The position numbers and the translations under genes are program-made. Positions 19,906-27,705 of a stretch of 64,000 nucleotides of DNA are shown here, piece after piece (position 1 is the stretch's first letter; every line of letters begins with the position of its first letter). Origin of the DNA: Bartonella apihabitans (GTDB lineage: Bacteria > Pseudomonadota > Alphaproteobacteria > Rhizobiales > Rhizobiaceae). The notes beneath the pieces are model-generated. The model searched no databases. It saw nothing but the letters and a program-made list of their open reading frames with translations, and was not told the DNA's origin. The DNA is taken from the NCBI RefSeq assembly GCF_030758755.1, contig NZ_CP132387.1, positions 682,001-746,000 of the forward strand, read 5' to 3'.

Positions 19906-20675
19906 ATGTTCGGAATTGATGAACCGGAATTTATTGTTATCCTTATCGTGCTGATTGTTGTAGTCGGCCCAAAGACTTGCCAAAAATGCTGAAAGCTATT
20001 GGCAAGGCAACGGCTCGTATGCGCACGACGGCAAACGAGTTCCGTCGCCAATTCGACGAAGCCATGCATGAAGCCGAGCTTGATGATTTGCAGAAAACTC
20101 TTTCCGACGTGAAGGATCTTGATCCTCGCAAAAAGCTAACCGAAATATTCGATCCTATTCGAGACGTCGCAAAAGATGTCAAAGCGAGTATTGAGGTTAG
20201 TCAGGAGGACAACAAGCAATCGAAGTCGCAAGATTCTGCTTTAGAAGACGTGGCTGATAAGTCTTCCGGTGGTAAAGATAGCGAAAATTCGCAAAGTCAT
20301 TCATTATCTGCTGGTGCGACGGCCAGTGCTGTCAGAATAGTTGATGATGAAAAATTCCAGTCAGCTACAGTTTCAACTGCCTCTGCAGGAGGTGACAGTG
20401 TGGCAACGGAGGAACATCCGGCAACACCAACATCCTCCGAAGTGACAAGAACAAAGCCGACAGTTGAAACACCGGCCAAAGGCAGGATGACGGCAAAACA
20501 AACCGCAGCGTTGAAGCCGAAAACGGCGACAAAGCGTAAGGTGTCAGCAACAACAAAGTCGTCATCGCCTGAAAAGACCGCTAGTACCGGAGCCGTGAAA
20601 GCTCCTGCACAAAAACAGAAAACCGCAAAACAGGCCGCTTCACGGCCTAAAAAGACAACCGTTGCCGACGTTTGA
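19906..20675 (+). CDS. tatB: Sec-independent protein translocase protein TatB, frame interrupted
   Basis: This is the TatB component of the twin-arginine receptor complex. The N terminus MFGIDEPEFIVILIVLIVVVGPK is intact from the ATG at 19906 (aagggg upstream). The frame then breaks at the AAA run 19971-19973. One more A restores GPKDLPKMLKAIGKATA, the conserved TatB sequence, giving about 256 residues. The amphipathic helix runs to about residue 75; beyond it the protein is a low-complexity Ala/Thr/Lys/Ser tail, long for the family but common in Bartonella and Brucella relatives. Confidence 0.9.
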
Positions 20676-20696
20676 ATAAAATAGGAAAAGACCATC

Positions 20697-21494
20697 GTGC
20701 ATGAGGATGAAGACGAAGTCGAAGCAAGCTCGGCGCCGCTACTGGATCATTTGATCGAGTTACGCCACCGGATTATCGTATCTTTGATTGCATTTGCTAT
20801 TGCCTTTATTATCTGCTTTTTCGTCAAGGATTACATCCTGAATTTCCTGTTGTGGCCCTATCAATGGGCAATGAAAATTTCCGGCGGAAATCCTGACAGC
20901 ATCCGTTTGCAATCAACACAGGTTTGGGAAACATTTCTGACCAAAATGAAGCTTGCAGCGTTTGGCGGCGTCATTTTGTCATTTCCTTATCTTGCGTTCC
21001 AGTTATACAGCTTTATTGCGCCGGGGCTTTATCGCAACGAGAGGCGCGCTTTTTTGCCATTTCTCATAAGTGCGCCGGTATTGTTTCTTTTAGGGGGAGC
21101 ATTTGTCTATTGTGTGCTTGCCCCTATGATGTTGTGGTTTTCCCTGTCACAGCAATTATTGCCTGACTCTCATTTGAAAGTTGAATTTATTGCACGTATT
21201 TCCGATTATCTGAGCTTCATGCAGTCTTTCATTCTGATATTCGGACTTATCTTCCAGCTTCCTCTTGTTACCAGTCTGTTGACAAAAGCCGGTCTTATTA
21301 CGTCGAAAATGCTGGTTTCCAAACGGAAATGGGCGATTCTCATTGCTGTTGTTGTTGCTGCAATGGTGACACCTTCCGATTTCTTTACGATGTTCGGCGT
21401 CGCGCTTCCGACAATTCTGCTTTATGAAGTTTCTATCATTGTTTCACGCTGGATTGAAAAGAAACAGGCAAAACAAAATAACAAGGCTTCCTGA
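20697..21494 (+). CDS. tatC: Sec-independent protein translocase protein TatC
   Basis: This is the six-helix membrane receptor of the Tat pathway (265 residues) that recognises twin-arginine signal peptides. Family features are PLLDHLIELRHRIIVS at the N terminus, the conserved Glu and Phe residues in the first periplasmic loop, LAFQLYSFIAPGLYRNERR and ADVTPSD-like AMVTPSDFFTM near the end. The start is a GTG at 20697 with aggaaa eight bases upstream; the nearby ATG at 20701 is out of frame. It completes tatABC and precedes serS. Confidence 0.94.
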   Translation: MHEDEDEVEASSAPLLDHLIELRHRIIVSLIAFAIAFIICFFVKDYILNFLLWPYQWAMKISGGNPDSIRLQSTQVWETFLTKMKLAAFGGVILSFPYLAFQLYSFIAPGLYRNERRAFLPFLISAPVLFLLGGAFVYCVLAPMMLWFSLSQQLLPDSHLKVEFIARISDYLSFMQSFILIFGLIFQLPLVTSLLTKAGLITSKMLVSKRKWAILIAVVVAAMVTPSDFFTMFGVALPTILLYEVSIIVSRWIEKKQAKQNNKAS

Positions 21495-21555
21495 TTAGGC
21501 CATTGTGGTTTAAGAACAGAAATAGAATTAAAAAAATTTGTACAGGAATATCTTG

Positions 21556-22833
21556 ATGCTTGATATCAAATGGATTCGGGAAAATCCGCAGAAACTCGAC
21601 GAAGCTTTGGCAAAACGTAGTGCCGAACCACAGGCAGAGAAATTGATAGCGCTTGATCTTGAGCGTCGTAACCACGTTTCTCACGTTCAGGTTGCGCAGG
21701 AAAGACGCAATGCCGCTTCGAAAGAAATTGCACAGGCTATGGCATCCGGTGATAAAGAACGGGCCGAAGCCTTGAAGTCGGAAGTGGCAGAACTCAAAAC
21801 ATTCCTTTCAACAGCAGAGACAAAAGGAAAAGAGCTGACCGCCGCTCTTGATGACGCACTGTCCCGTATTCCTAACATTCCGCTTGACGATGTGCCGGTA
21901 GGGCGGGACGAAAATGACAATGTGGAACGCTATAAGGTGGGAACACCACCGTCTTTCCCGTTCGAGCCTAAACAACATTTCGAAATCGGCGAAAAATTGG
22001 GCCAAATGGATTTTGATCGTGCGGTGAAACTCTCCGGCGCACGTTTCACAGTTTTGTCGGGACAGCTTGCCCGTCTCGAAAGGGCACTTGGCCAATTCAT
22101 GATTGATGTTCACACTCTGGAACATGGCTATCGTGAAGTTTCAGTTCCGGTTCTGGTTCGTGACAGCGCACTTTTTGGCACCGCCCAACTGCCAAAATTT
22201 GCCGAAGACCTGTTCGAAACAACGGATGGGCGTTGGCTTATTCCAACGGCAGAAGTGCCTCTGACGAATCTTGTCGCAGGCGATATTCTGGACGCGAAAA
22301 AACTTCCGATTCGCGTCACTGCCTTGACCCCGTGCTTCCGTTCGGAAGCCGGTGCTGCCGGTCGTGATACACGTGGTATGTTGCGTCAGCACCAGTTCTG
22401 GAAAGTCGAAATGGTGTCTATTACCGATGAAGACAGTTCTTTGGATGAATTGGAACGCATGACAGGGTGCGCTGAAGATATTTTAAAACGTCTTGGACTT
22501 CCATTCCGCACAATTACTTTATGTACCGGCGATATGGGATTTGGTTCGCGCAAAACGTATGACCTTGAAGTATGGTTGCCGGGGCAAAATACCTATCGCG
22601 AAATCTCGAGCTGCTCGGTATGTGGCGACTTTCAGGCGCGGCGTATGAATGCGCGCTACCGCAAAGAAGGCGAAAAATCGACGCGCTTCGTTCACACTCT
22701 GAATGGCTCGGGTGTTGCGGTCGGGCGCTGTCTCATTGCAGTTATGGAAAATTATCAGCAAAAAGATGGTTCGGTTGTCATACCGGAAGTTCTGCGCCCT
22801 TATATGGGTGGATTGGAACGGATTGAAGCTTAA
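21556..22833 (+). CDS. serS: seryl-tRNA synthetase
   Basis: This is a class II aminoacyl-tRNA synthetase of 425 residues. The N-terminal coiled-coil arm that binds tRNA-Ser occupies about residues 30-105. Class II motif 2 is [21 protein letters not shown] and motif 3 is [18 protein letters not shown]. The start is the ATG at 21556 ([11 protein letters not shown]) with aggaa upstream; a TTG further upstream is open but unlikely. The order tatC-serS-surE is conserved in Rhizobiales. Confidence 0.96.
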   Translation: MLDIKWIRENPQKLDEALAKRSAEPQAEKLIALDLERRNHVSHVQVAQERRNAASKEIAQAMASGDKERAEALKSEVAELKTFLSTAETKGKELTAALDDALSRIPNIPLDDVPVGRDENDNVERYKVGTPPSFPFEPKQHFEIGEKLGQMDFDRAVKLSGARFTVLSGQLARLERALGQFMIDVHTLEHGYREVSVPVLVRDSALFGTAQLPKFAEDLFETTDGRWLIPTAEVPLTNLVAGDILDAKKLPIRVTALTPCFRSEAGAAGRDTRGMLRQHQFWKVEMVSITDEDSSLDELERMTGCAEDILKRLGLPFRTITLCTGDMGFGSRKTYDLEVWLPGQNTYREISSCSVCGDFQARRMNARYRKEGEKSTRFVHTLNGSGVAVGRCLIAVMENYQQKDGSVVIPEVLRPYMGGLERIEA

Positions 22834-22853
22834 AAATTTCAGGGAACTTCAAT

Positions 22854-23618
22854 ATGCGTATTTTGCTAACCAATGATGACGGTATCCATGCGGAAGGGCT
22901 GAAAATTCTTGAACAGATCGCCCGTCAACTCTCTGACGATGTCTGGGTTGTCGCTCCGGAAGAAGATCAAAGTGGTGTTTCGCATTCATTGACCATTTCG
23001 GAACCTTTACGTCTTCGTCAAATTGATGAAAAACATTTTGCTTTGAAAGGCACGCCGACCGATTGTGTCATTATGGCGGTCAAGCATATTATGCCGGAAG
23101 CACCCGATCTTGTTCTTTCGGGCGTTAATGCCGGAGGTAATTTGGCTGACGATGTAAGCTATTCGGGAACGGTTTCGGGTGCAGTAGAGGGGATGCTGCA
23201 GGGGATCCGCTCGATTGCTCTTTCACAAGAATTTTTACACGAAACGAATCGCGACAATATACCTTGGAATACGGTTTTATCTCTCGCTCCGGATATCTTG
23301 AAAAAGCTCGTAAAAATTCCGCTTCCCGAAGGCGTTTTGCTCAATGTGAATTTCCCTGCTTGCGAAGCTGACGAGGTGACAGGATTGTCTGTTGCTCCAC
23401 TTGGTAACCGCGGACACAAGATACTTATCGATAAACGCGCTGATGGTCGTGGTCTGCCTTATTACTGGATGTATTTCAGCAGAGGAAAAGGCAAGAACAA
23501 AGAAAAAACAGATATTGATGTGCTTCAGGAGAAAGCTATTTCTGTTACGCCTATAGAGCTTGATCTGACGGCACATAGATTTTTAGATGTATTAGAAAAA
23601 GCGCTCTTGGGAAAATAG
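22854..23618 (+). CDS. surE: 5'/3'-nucleotidase SurE
   Basis: This is a metal-dependent nucleotidase (254 residues) that hydrolyses nucleoside monophosphates and short polyphosphate. The family start [16 protein letters not shown] holds the two adjacent metal-binding Asp residues at positions 8 and 9; the SGVSHS and SGVNAGGN segments complete the active site. It follows serS by 20 bases with an aggga ribosome binding site, and is four bases from the methyltransferase gene, the classic surE-pcm pair. Confidence 0.95.
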   Translation: MRILLTNDDGIHAEGLKILEQIARQLSDDVWVVAPEEDQSGVSHSLTISEPLRLRQIDEKHFALKGTPTDCVIMAVKHIMPEAPDLVLSGVNAGGNLADDVSYSGTVSGAVEGMLQGIRSIALSQEFLHETNRDNIPWNTVLSLAPDILKKLVKIPLPEGVLLNVNFPACEADEVTGLSVAPLGNRGHKILIDKRADGRGLPYYWMYFSRGKGKNKEKTDIDVLQEKAISVTPIELDLTAHRFLDVLEKALLGK

Positions 23619-23622
23619 AGGG

Positions 23623-24282
23623 ATGGAAGCTGTGCCCCCTATGTCAGAACGGGAAGAACTGATAAGCCTTGTCCTGAAAATGCGGGGCAGGGGACTTGAT
23701 GATATGGCCTTGTTTGCGGCGCTTGAACGCACATCGCGTCGGGACTTTGTTTCGGCGCCTTTTACCGATAGTGCTTATGAGAATAAGGTTATCCCGATAG
23801 AATGCGGGGAATATATCGAGAGGCTTGAAGAACAATTATATATCATTTCAGCATTGTCTCTCGAAAAGAAACATCGTGTGCTCGAGATCGGAACAGGCTC
23901 GGGCTTTACCGCGGCTTTGATTGCAAGACTTGCCGGCCGTGTGACGACAGTCGAAAGATATAAAACTTTATGCGACATTGCCCGCCAGAGATTTCACGCG
24001 CTGGAAATAGATAATATCGTTTTGCGGCAAATGGACGGCAGCCGCGCTTTGTCGGGTTCAGGTCCTTATGACCGGATATTGGTGTGGCCATCACGTAATC
24101 GTGATCCACAGGAATTTCTCGAATTATTGGCAGCCAATGGCGTGCTTATTGAAGCTATCGGACCGGACGAAGGCGAACAGATGGTTGTGCGCTACCGCAA
24201 GACCGGAAGCAGGTTCGAGAGGACAGATATGTTCAGAGTGCGCTACCAACCCTTCATCGAAGGTGTTGCAGCTATTCTGTAA
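23623..24282 (+). CDS. pcm: protein-L-isoaspartate O-methyltransferase-like protein
   Basis: This is a class I AdoMet methyltransferase of about 219 residues in the position of pcm next to surE. PCM features seen are RRDFVS, the SAM motif VLEIGTGSGFTAALIARLAG (residues 87-106) and V-TVE (motif post I). The normal catalytic-domain segment after YDRI is altered: PYDRILVWPS replaces the usual hydrophobic-T/G-A-A sequence. Its isoaspartate repair activity is therefore less certain, although the C-terminal GEQMVVR and VRYQPF segments are kept. The start could be 23623, a GTG at 23632 or 23641; the gaggg sequence best fits one of the first two. Confidence 0.8.
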   Translation: MEAVPPMSEREELISLVLKMRGRGLDDMALFAALERTSRRDFVSAPFTDSAYENKVIPIECGEYIERLEEQLYIISALSLEKKHRVLEIGTGSGFTAALIARLAGRVTTVERYKTLCDIARQRFHALEIDNIVLRQMDGSRALSGSGPYDRILVWPSRNRDPQEFLELLAANGVLIEAIGPDEGEQMVVRYRKTGSRFERTDMFRVRYQPFIEGVAAIL

Positions 24283-24544
24283 TTTCCTCAGGAATATCGT
24301 TTCCTGAAATTACTAGTCATATTGAAAATCGTCAGACGATAAATGGCTTAATCCCTTAAAGGGCTTTTTTTAAAATTCTCGTAAATTATATATAATAATA
24401 TGTACTTCTGATCAGTTCATGAGGCAGGGGAGGCTAATTTTGCGGGCAATAATTTTTTTTAACCTTAATCGAAATTTTAACCGTCGAGTAACATTAACAC
24501 GTTTTAATGGCTACAGTTGAGTATCGGGTATATGGACAAAAAAC

Positions 24545-25738
24545 ATGCGTTTGAAAGTTATGAGTAAAGCTTCGCACCGCTATCTTCGAACAGCGGCATT
24601 GTTCATCCTAGCTGGTTTTGCCACAGGATGTAGTTCAGGTACCCAACGGTTTACCGACAGTTTTTATACCGGTGCTACCGCCAATCAACAACAAGCTATC
24701 AACAAACAAGCCGGTTACCAACAAATGCCGCAAACCACCGGCTCGATCCAGAGCAGCGAGTTGCCGCCCGTAGCCGGTCAACCTTCCTATCAGGCAGCCC
24801 AGTCACAATCCCAACCGACTTATGGTTCTTCCGCTTCCCAGCCAACGCAGGTAGCATCTGCAGGTCAGGTTCTGGGAACACCGCCTCATAATCTTGGGCA
24901 GATGTCATCATCATCATCGTCTTCTTCAATGCCTGCCCAATCGGCATCAAAGAAAAATGGCAGCTACATCGTACAAAGTGGCGACACACTTTATAGCGTT
25001 TCGCGTAAAACCGGCGTAAGCGTCGATTCGCTTAAAAGTGCTAACGGTTTGAGCAATGGTGCCATCCGTGTCGGGCAATCATTAATTATTCCGGGTGGCC
25101 ATAATACGGAAGTAGCATCAACGGCTGCTCAAACAAAAACACAAACGCCGGCAGCATTACCTGAAACAAAGCAGGCTGCAGCGCCGACAAAAACCGCGGC
25201 TGCAAGCCAGCCTGCATCTTCTCAACCGGCAGCAGAACCGGTAAAGACCGCACAGAATGAACCGGCAAAACCGGCCGCCGAGCCTGCTGTTGCAAAAAGC
25301 AGCGATACGACGATGAATCAGGCTGAAAATGTTGCCGTTGTGGCACCTCAGGCAACCGGCATTTCCAAAATGCGTTGGCCTGCTCAGGGACGTATTCTTT
25401 CAAGCTTCGGCCAGAAAGAAGGTTCAAGCACCAATGATGGTATTGATATCATGGCACCGGAAGGATCATCTGTTAAAGCGGCAGAAAACGGTGTTGTTAT
25501 CTACGCCGGTGATGGTTTGAAAGAATTCGGAAACACTGTGCTTATCAGGCACGAAAACAATATTGTTACCGTATACGGACATAACAGCAAAATTCTCGTT
25601 CAACGCGGACAGAAAGTTCGCCGTGGTGATGAAATTGCAAAATCCGGTATGTCGGGCAATGCATCGACGCCGCGTGTCCACTTTGAAGTGCGCAAGAATT
25701 CAAGTCCTGTCAACCCGATCAAATATCTGGAAAACTGA
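24545..25738 (+). CDS. nlpD: LysM and LytM/M23 domain lipoprotein, NlpD/EnvC-like amidase activator
   Basis: This is a predicted envelope lipoprotein of 397 residues with lipobox FATGC near residue 29. A Gln/Ser-rich linker leads to a LysM peptidoglycan-binding domain (about 139-183, YIVQSGDTLYSVSRKTGVS). After a Pro/Ala/Thr-rich spacer comes a C-terminal LytM domain (about 282-395). The zinc site looks incomplete: the first-ligand region reads TNDGIDI, where active enzymes have a His before GID. That fits a non-enzymatic amidase activator in cell separation. A terminator follows. Confidence 0.85.
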   Translation: MRLKVMSKASHRYLRTAALFILAGFATGCSSGTQRFTDSFYTGATANQQQAINKQAGYQQMPQTTGSIQSSELPPVAGQPSYQAAQSQSQPTYGSSASQPTQVASAGQVLGTPPHNLGQMSSSSSSSSMPAQSASKKNGSYIVQSGDTLYSVSRKTGVSVDSLKSANGLSNGAIRVGQSLIIPGGHNTEVASTAAQTKTQTPAALPETKQAAAPTKTAAASQPASSQPAAEPVKTAQNEPAKPAAEPAVAKSSDTTMNQAENVAVVAPQATGISKMRWPAQGRILSSFGQKEGSSTNDGIDIMAPEGSSVKAAENGVVIYAGDGLKEFGNTVLIRHENNIVTVYGHNSKILVQRGQKVRRGDEIAKSGMSGNASTPRVHFEVRKNSSPVNPIKYLEN

Positions 25739-25767
25739 TAATTCTGCGAAAGCCTGAATTTCATGAG

Positions 25768-25795
25768 AAAGCCGGTTTTTGACCGGCTTTTTGTT
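25768..25795 (+). terminator. intrinsic terminator after nlpD
   Basis: The stem aaagccggt/accggcttt with loop ttttg is followed by tttttg. It begins about 30 bases after the nlpD stop, and also faces the 3' end of the convergent DUF815 gene, so it may serve both strands. Confidence 0.85.
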
Positions 25796-25812
25796 ATTTT
25801 ATCGGAAAGTGT

Positions 25813-26676
25813 TTAATCGAGTTTCTTGCCCAACCGGCCGGCTAGCTCCATTATAAACTGCCATGCCACGCGTCCGGAACGGTTTCCACGCGTTGTTGCC
25901 CATTCAAGTGCATCATGATGGATTTTATCAAGCGGTTCATCTAGTCCGTAATGGCGGACATATCCGTCAATCATATCAAGATATTCATCTTGCCCGCATT
26001 TATGAAAACCGAGCCATAAACCGAAGCGATCCGACAACGAGACTTTTTCTTCGATAGCTTCGGAGGGGTTCACGGCGGTCGACGATTCATTATCAATCAT
26101 CTCGCGAGGCATTAAATGGCGGCGGTTGGACGTTGCATAAAAAACCACATTTTCCGGACGCCCTTCGACACCACCATCAAGGGCAGCTTTCAGTGATTTA
26201 TAAGAAGTGTCATCCTGATCAAAAGACAAATCATCGCAAAAAATAATTGACCGGTATGGTGTTTTTCTTAGTTCCGTTAGCAATACCGGTAATGTTCCGA
26301 TGTCTTCACGGTGGATTTCGATAAGTTTCAATGGAAGTTTATCGGCATTTTCTTCGTTAATTTTCGCTTGAACGGATTTTACCAATGAAGATTTGCCCAT
26401 GCCTCGCGCTCCCCAAAGGAGTACGTTATTAGCCGGCAAACCGTTAGCAAATTGGCGCGTATTTTCAATGAGCGCGTCGCGAGCTTGATCGACCCCCTTG
26501 ATGAGATCAATATCAATTCTATTTACGTGTTTGACAGGCGTCAGAGCAAGTTTATCAGGATTCCATACAAAACAATCACAGTGATCCATATCGAGGGGCT
26601 TGGCTTCTGCGGGGGCCATGCGCGACAATATAGCAATCAGTTGATCCAGTTTGAGGTTTAGATTTTCATCAATCAT
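25813..26676 (-). CDS. DUF815 family AAA+ ATP-binding protein
   Basis: This is a cytosolic P-loop ATPase of about 287 residues. Walker A is LLWGARGMGKSSLVK (about residues 87-101), Walker B is SIIFCDDLSF, and a sensor-type segment YATSNRRHLMPR follows with an arginine-finger region RFGLWLGF. This is the pattern of the DUF815 proteins found next to nlpD and yajC in alphaproteobacteria. The cellular role is unknown. The start at 26676 has ggaa upstream; a TTG five codons earlier is open. Confidence 0.88.
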   Translation of the reverse strand: MIDENLNLKLDQLIAILSRMAPAEAKPLDMDHCDCFVWNPDKLALTPVKHVNRIDIDLIKGVDQARDALIENTRQFANGLPANNVLLWGARGMGKSSLVKSVQAKINEENADKLPLKLIEIHREDIGTLPVLLTELRKTPYRSIIFCDDLSFDQDDTSYKSLKAALDGGVEGRPENVVFYATSNRRHLMPREMIDNESSTAVNPSEAIEEKVSLSDRFGLWLGFHKCGQDEYLDMIDGYVRHYGLDEPLDKIHHDALEWATTRGNRSGRVAWQFIMELAGRLGKKLD

Positions 26677-26920
26677 TTTAATTTCCGCCAATTAAGTAGA
26701 AGCGTATCTTTATCATGTGTAATATTAAAACCAAAATTTTTCTTCATGAAAACATTGCCGGTTGCGTTCTTGCAGGCAAAGCTTTAATGCCTAGGATTGA
26801 GTAAAAATCGCTTGAAGCGGTTGAATGAGCTTTAAGCTCGTTGATGTCGCGTTTGACTTGTCAATTACATGGATCAATCCAAAACGGGTAATGCCCGCTA
26901 TCAAAGCTAGGAGATAGTTA

Positions 26921-27457
26921 ATGTTTATTACCAACGCTTATGCACAGGCCGCTGGTGGTTCGACGGGGGAAGTGTCAACATTGATGACGTTTGCACCTTT
27001 TATTCTGATTTTCGTCATCATGTATTTTCTCATCATTCGCCCACAACGCAACCAGATGAAAAAGCGTCAGGAAATGCTGAATGCCATTCGTCGGGGCGAT
27101 ACAGTGATCACTGAAGGCGGTCTTATCGGTCGCGTTACGAAAGTTGTTGGTGATGCTAACGGTGAAGTAGAAATCGAAATTGCAGAAAATACCCGCGTTC
27201 GCGTGTTGCGGGCAAAAATTCTGACTGTCGAGGTCAAGGGCGAGCCGGTCAAGGAGCCAAAGTCCAAGCCTGCACTAAAAGCTGCTAAAGGCAAAAATAA
27301 GAAAAAACAGGCGGATAATAGCGAAGAGTCAAACACTGATCAGGCTTTACAAACAGCATCGGCCGAAGGCGATAATAGCGGAAATGATACCGTAAAAATC
27401 GAGAAAGACGAAAACAAGTCCGATAGTGCGACAAGTCAGGAAAAGACCGGAGCTTGA
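26921..27457 (+). CDS. yajC: preprotein translocase subunit YajC
   Basis: This is a single-span inner-membrane protein that associates with SecDF and YidC. The transmembrane segment is about residues 24-40 (FAPFILIFVIMYFLIIRPQ), and the family motif RPQRNQMKKRQEML with GDTVITEGGLIGRV follows. At 178 residues it is longer than E. coli YajC (110) because of a Lys/Glu/Asn-rich C-terminal tail. It is followed by secDF after 250 bases, with a hairpin between. Confidence 0.93.
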   Translation: MFITNAYAQAAGGSTGEVSTLMTFAPFILIFVIMYFLIIRPQRNQMKKRQEMLNAIRRGDTVITEGGLIGRVTKVVGDANGEVEIEIAENTRVRVLRAKILTVEVKGEPVKEPKSKPALKAAKGKNKKKQADNSEESNTDQALQTASAEGDNSGNDTVKIEKDENKSDSATSQEKTGA

Positions 27458-27503
27458 ACGAACAGAAAACGGATATTTGACGTTTTTTTTAACTTTGCTA
27501 AAG

Positions 27504-27528
27504 ATGATTCCCGTTAAACGGGAATCAT
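27504..27528. other. perfect 11-bp inverted repeat between yajC and secDF
   Basis: The arms atgattcccgt and acgggaatcat are separated by three bases. There is no T-run after it on the plus strand, although eight Ts precede it at about 27483-27490. On the minus strand it would be followed by a short A-to-T tract. It could be a weak terminator, a regulator binding site or an mRNA hairpin before secDF. Confidence 0.6.
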
Positions 27529-27705
27529 TGATTCTTGCAAAAATGGCAATTTCCGCGAGTTCCTATTGGAATTGTCATTGAAAGCTTCTGAATAACAGGG
27601 TGTTTCCTGTTTAAAATGCTTGCTTTGGCGCGAATGTCATTGGCACACTCTATTGATTGTAATTTTGGGAACGTAAAATTTTGAGGTAAAATCGGGAGCC
27701 TTCTC

